This document shows positions 59,110-64,000 of a DNA stretch of 64,000 nt, piece after piece. The notes under the pieces were generated by a model that had not been told where the DNA came from, searched no databases, and was given only the letters and a program-made list of their open reading frames with translations. Both the position numbers and the translations under genes were made by a program. The stretch's first letter is position 1, and each line of letters opens with the position of its first letter. This DNA is from Plantago major (lineage: Eukaryota > Streptophyta > Magnoliopsida > Lamiales > Plantaginaceae). The stretch lies in NCBI GenBank assembly GCA_026545765.1, contig CM048844.1, positions 19,352,237-19,416,236 on the forward strand, in the 5' to 3' direction.

Positions 59110-59815
59110 ATTGGTAAAATTCACGGGTCAACCCAGTGGGCCGGGTCGACCTGCGAATCTTAAAGAAAAAAACAAAGCAGCGAGCAGACTCGCTGCTACT
59201 TGTTCTGTCCATGGAAGTTATGGATGGAGTCCATCCATGGAAGTTTGAAAAAAAAATCAATTTTTTTTTGAATTAATCTCGAATTTGTTGTTAATTGAGT
59301 TGTTTTGAAGGTTGTTGAGCTTCAATTTGAATAAATTAAGTGGATTTAGATTACAATATTGATTTTTGATTTAATTTGGTAAATTATAAAGTATAGACCA
59401 TGTTTTTGGAGAATTTGACAAAATGTAGGGATGAATTTGCAATTTTCAAATTGTATTTAGGTTTCATTTAAAATGTTTAAGTTTCTTCATAAATTCTTAA
59501 AGGTTTATATGGTATATGATTAAGGTTATTGTATATTCTTGTTAAGGTTTTTTTTTTTTTTTTTTTTTCATATGCAAGATGTCAATATGTGAGAAATTGT
59601 TAATGTATTAATGATAAACATTGTTTACATGAAAGATGGAAAAGGTTTATGGAAAATGTACGAGCTTTATACGATGTGTGTAGTTTGGTTTAGTGTATTG
59701 TGGAAGTAGTTAATATTTTCGTTAAAATGGTTAAGGTTTATGTGAAACAGAGTTGAGGTTTTAATAAGTAATGAATAAGGTTTATGTTTAGGGTTGTTTA
59801 TGTTGAGGGTGTAAC
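59110..59815 (+). repeat. Second copy of the AACCTTAAC-associated dispersed repeat family
   Basis: 59115-59480 corresponds in inverted orientation to 22480-22850, and 59480-59800 is rich in GTTAAGGTTTAT-type motifs like 20.4-22.4 kb. A poly-T run occurs at about 59549-59568. It is followed directly by a coding region of Transposase_28 type. Confidence 0.65.
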
Positions 59816-59907
59816 TCCCCAACTACTTAGATTTATTTCAACTCCACTAATGGGTGCTTTGCCTACTTAGATTTATTTCACTCACCCCGATCCGGAGGGC
59901 GAGTTGA

Positions 59908-62006
59908 ATGAGGACGGTATTTTGCCTACTTGTGCCTCAACCATCCGAGCCGAGGAAGTGGATGAGCTCCGGAGGAGATATGAGATCCCGGAGTGTGTGG
60001 AGATTCATCCCAGACGAATCTCATGCGTTCTACAATCCGCCTCCGGGATACATGTGTGTCTATGAGATAAGTCTCCATCATTGGGTGTGGCTACCCGTAT
60101 CGTCCGAGTTTCTGGAGATTTTGAACAGTATGGGGTTGAGTCCGCACCAGATCATCCCCAACTCCCTTGGAAATCTGATGTGCTTCGGGGTCTTATGTAA
60201 ATATAAAGGCATCCCGGTCACATTCGATAATTTTCGTAAATTATTCAACATAAGTGTAAGTAATAGGAACACATGGTTCTATACGTTCGTATGTCGCCAG
60301 GCGTACACGTTTTTTGTTGTCCTCGTTGGGAATCCAATGGTTCAAGAGGTACATTTTTGTCCGTCCGGCTCTGAAGCCCGCAATCCGAGAGGGCCAAGTG
60401 GCAATTTGAGAGGAAATTCTTCCAGGCAAGCGGTACCGAAGCCACCGCCCGAATGTCCCCTATAGATGCTGGCGCTCCATCGGAGTCAAGAGGAAAAGTA
60501 CTTCTTCCGAGGGTGATATGTCACCGCCTTTACTGGCGGCTTGTCCGAGCCAAGTTTTTGTGACAATATGGAGGATTTGAGTAAGTGGTTTCTCTCACCT
60601 CACGGTTGGTTGTCCGATTCGGTTTGTGGACTATGTAGTTACCATTTGTAGATTCTTTTGTATTTTGCAACTCATTGTGATTCGGATGTGCGACTTTTTG
60701 GTTCGAGTATCGATGTCGACCATGCAGAGTTGAAGCGTCGGCAAAATCTTTATGACGGAAGGAGATGGCAGAGGTTCCGGACCCAATTATCAAGACTTCC
60801 GTACTCCGATGGAAGAGCCAAGAATCTTTGCCGTGTTCCGAGTGGAGGAGTCTCGGAGGCTGCTGTGCAAAGAGGCCCAAACTATCCCTACTCGACAAGG
60901 GTAAGGTGGCGGTTCTAAGGGCTCAAGAAGCCTCCAAGATCCGTGTCCGAGATCCTCCATAAGCGGATCGAGCTGGTGCAAAAAGCGCCCTCAAGGTCGA
61001 ATCCTCCCGCTAAAAAAGGAGGAAGATGAGCGCCTGAAATGGATTCGGATCTTTGAAGTTGCTCTTTGGTTCTTGCCGGAGTTGGAGCGGATTTCAGAGT
61101 TGGTTGCCGCTCAACGCAAGGTAAGTAAGTGTTTTGGTTATTTTGTTATCTTCCTGCGATTCGGAGATATCTAAACGTTTGTGATATCTGTCATTTTTAG
61201 CTTGCTGCTGCCGTGGAAGCATGCTCCTTGGTAGCTTCTCGGAGGGCTACCCTAGAAGAGGATTTGGCGAAATTTGCCGGGCGATTGAAACGTCCCGGTT
61301 GAACAGCACTTCGGAGCGCCTAAAGAAGGCCATAGCTGCTAAACAGGAGGCCGAGTCGTAGACGGCCAAGATGAAAAGTGCCATTCGATCTTTGGAGATT
61401 GACTTGAAAGTGCACCAAGATAGTTTGGACGAGTTCGTGGGTGTCTCTCGGACTTTCAAAGATATGATGCTGAAAGAGCTTCTGGGGGTCCCAGACGTGC
61501 CTAAGATTTCCTTGCCGGACTCGCAAGTTTTGTTCGAGTCAAGTATGAGGCCCGTCAAGATGGGTTCGATCTGTTGTGGACCAAGTCTTGAGGAAGGGTT
61601 GGATACCGGATGACTGCGACTTGGAAATTTGAGTGTCCGCCTTTAAGAATGGAGATGGCTCGGACTTTGCTCGGAGGTGTCTTGGGCGAAGACACGCTCA
61701 AATGTGAATTTGTGGAGCTGATGCTGACGAGTCGGAGGCAAGAAGTACAATCATGGCGGTCCAGTATCTCCCACCCGTCCCTCGGTGCTTATGTCCTGTG
61801 TTTTCGTTAGTTTGTAGGATCACTTGTAACACGAGACGGGCCGACTGCCTGGGCACATTCGTGGCTTCGATCCGGACCTGATCTGACAATGTCCGGCCTT
61901 CTTGAAAGAGGTTGAGGCCCGGAGAGAACGGAGGTTAGCCCAGGCAGCCCAACAGCAAGGTCAAGCGCCTCCGGAGAAGGATACGGGGGGTCCCTCTCGG
62001 TCTTAG
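59908..62006 (+). pseudogene. Transposase_28 (putative gypsy-type) protein, decayed
   Basis: The frame at 59908-60465 contains the PPPGYMCVYE block and continues with FLEILNSMGLSPHQIIPNS and FGVLCKYKGIPVTFDNF (about 60037-60340). This is the pattern of the plant family annotated as Transposase_28/putative gypsy-type transposon domain, found in Tat/Ogre-like and non-autonomous retroelements. Downstream fragments in several frames show a charged, coiled-coil-like region (near 61200-61500) and a Glu/Arg/Gln-rich tail ending GGPSRS at 62003. Frameshifts and stops make it non-functional. The surrounding sequence is more GC-rich than the rest of the window. Confidence 0.7.
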
Positions 62007-64000
62007 CCTAGTTCGTCCGAGCGGCGAAGGCAGTAAAGACGGGGTATGCCCCGGGTTTTTTGTAGTAGTGTGCCTTCGGTCCTGAAAACGATGTTGTCTT
62101 TTTTGCTCATCATCTTTTTGTAAAACCATATATCCGACTTGATGAATGTTGTTGGTTCGGGCCCCTTGGTGGCTCGGAACTATTTTTGTCACTGAAATAC
62201 TAATGTTGCTGTTTACATTCTTGCGCGTTTAATTTCGTATTTGCTTAGTAACTCGTCAACTCTCGTAAATTCGGATAGTGGGTTCGGACCTTTGAGATTC
62301 ATACCGCCAGAACGTTAATTTGCCTGATGCAAATTCTCTTGTGCGGGTCTTGGGGGACGATCAACCATTGTGCCCATCCGAATCGGAATCTTTAATAGAA
62401 ATAAACCGGATCACGAACGGTTCGGAGCCGCGTCTTAGAGTGACAAGGCTTGCGAGAAAGAGAATTTCCTTGCATCGTGGTAAGTAGCGTCGATTCGGAC
62501 GTTGACTTGGTGTGTCATCCCGAGTCATACAGACTTGTGAGAGGGTGAGAAGATGATCAGTATTAAGTATAGGGTGACTCTATACGAATCACAGTTGCTT
62601 CGGATGTTGTCATGTCAGCCCCGAGCTGATACGTTCGAGTGAGGAACTTAGTCAATGTGCCTGACCGTATGGATGGATTATTGGGTTGGGCCAATGGAAG
62701 CCGAAGAGCCAGGCCCATGTTCGGCCCAAGCCCATTTCCGGTAGCTAGCTGGGACATGTGTCCGCTTCTAATTGGTCCTCTCTTTCTATATATACCTTTG
62801 CTTTGTACGGCTTTTCATTAGGACATTTTCTCCCTTTTATAGTAACCAAAGGTCCGGAGCTCGAGTCCGAGCGGCTGGTGAGCATGTTTATGCCATCACT
62901 CTTGCGCGTGATCTTGTCCCAAGGGTTTCTCCGATGCTTCGTAAGTCTACCCGGGTTGGTTCACGGTGAGATTTTTGGAATTTAAATTGCTCGGAAAGCC
63001 AGCCTCGGATCTTCGAGGATACGGTCCGTGCCGAGTGAGGCCTGAAATCTTTGCCAATCAATTCCTCTGATCGTCAGGCTAATCTTCTTTCTCCGGGGCT
63101 GTCGTCTATATTCGTGACTTTTAGCCCCGGAGAGGTAGATTAGCTGGATGGTTTGGGGATCTTCAAATAGTTGTTTTTGAACCTCAATGCATCCGAGGCA
63201 TTCCGCTCTGGGTATGTGCCGGGACATAAGTCGGCATAATTGGTTTGGTAGAATCCTTCCAAGATTTCGTGGTTCGTCGTAAAAACCGCCGAGATGTTGG
63301 AAGGCTTTCTACCAATCCTGCCGTGTCTAGTTGTTCGCTTCTCGGATTGAGGAGATGTATCCCTTTAGTAGGTCTTTTAGCTCGTCCTTGAAGATACGTA
63401 TCCGAAGCGGTTGTTCATTGGTGACTTTGTTTCCGATTGGAGGCTCGAGGAGCTACTTGCACTCGGAAAGGAGTCCCAGCGATCTTGAGCTTGTTTGGAG
63501 TCGGATCATGGGGGACTTCCGGAAGTAATCTTTCTGGTAACTCGTTTGTCTCACACCTAAGATCTTTCGTCCGAGCAGCTCGGCTTTGTTGGTGGCTGCG
63601 TTCCAGAATTGAAGGCTCGAGGGAGAGACTTGCAATTCTGGGACGGAGTTCCTGACTATGCCGGTCTTGTTGGGACTTGGACCAACGGGAGCCTCCGGAG
63701 TGACTTGGGTTAATCCGACTATCCGGGTTGGTCGCCTTCCAAATACTCTGAATCTGGGATGTATTTATAGTATTTGGTAAGAGGCGATCCGGATTGTTAT
63801 AGTGCTTCTTGCTTGCTTCGGAGCTCTCTTTCGTTCAGAAGTGATGAAGTATCCTTTTTTGGAAGCATTGAATGGCCTCAGTTATCTCGTCCGGCTGCTG
63901 TTAGTCTTTAGATCGTCCGAAGGGGGCTTCGAAATCTTTGTCAGTTAAGCAATGAAAGTTGGGATGGAGGAATTCCTTCTTCCTTCGGAGCGCCCACAGA
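62007..64000. other. GC-richer repeat-like sequence to the window end
   Basis: Probably the 3' or LTR part of the same element as the Transposase_28 region, by composition (many CGG/CCG words, GTTCGGA/TCCGAA). I found no LTR ends, primer site or further conserved domain. Frames here match nothing I recognise. Confidence 0.4.

Overview
This is nuclear DNA of a flowering plant, almost certainly a eudicot. All protein-coding genes have spliced plant-type architecture with GT-AG introns (one GC-AG), TATA-type promoters and long AT-rich introns. Everything between the genes is plant transposon sequence: Copia and solo LTRs, an L1-type LINE, and CACTA, hAT, Tourist, Stowaway and Mutator-like elements. 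I cannot name the species.

Genes. The first 17 kb is gene-dense: the chaperonin subunit CCT2 (872-7003, +), the VOZ1-type transcription factor (9557-13063, +), a UGT79-family glycosyltransferase (14089-15530, +) and a RABA1-type Rab GTPase (15956-16878, -). A family of three intact GDSL esterase/lipases follows: one at 24538-27117 (+), then after about 20 kb of transposons a convergent pair at 46943-48973 (+) and 49301-50896 (-). All three share a five-exon structure with identical intron phases, so they are dispersed tandem duplicates. None of these genes form an operon or an evident pathway. They are housekeeping (protein folding, membrane trafficking), regulatory (VOZ) and secondary-metabolism or cell-wall/lipid genes that happen to be neighbours.

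Mobile DNA. About 18.2-23 kb holds a long-TIR element carrying a small GRF-zinc-finger gene, then a roughly 400-bp tandem repeat rich in AACCTTAAC with an hAT-type element (8-bp target duplication) inserted in it. 27.86-33.99 kb is a Copia element with 197-bp LTRs, tRNA-Met primer site and target duplication, interrupted by a 2.1-kb solo LTR with its own target duplication. 34-46 kb is a graveyard of TIR elements and tandem repeats, including a CACTA element nested inside a Tourist-like MITE and a Mutator-like element with a 41-bp TIR. 51.2-52.7 kb is a 1.5-kb solo LTR. 53.07-58.83 kb is a Stowaway-like MITE split by a 5.4-kb LINE. From about 59.1 kb the AACCTTAAC family recurs, followed by a decayed coding region of the gypsy-type Transposase_28 family that runs towards the window end.

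I found no evidence of an undescribed multi-gene system. The most informative observations are the nested insertions (datable by order), the GRF-zinc-finger gene carried between long inverted repeats, the GC-AG intron unique to one GDSL paralogue, and the CCT2 start codon that ends exactly at an exon boundary. Boundaries and exon joins were derived by eye from splice consensus and reading frame; no alignment or database search was run.
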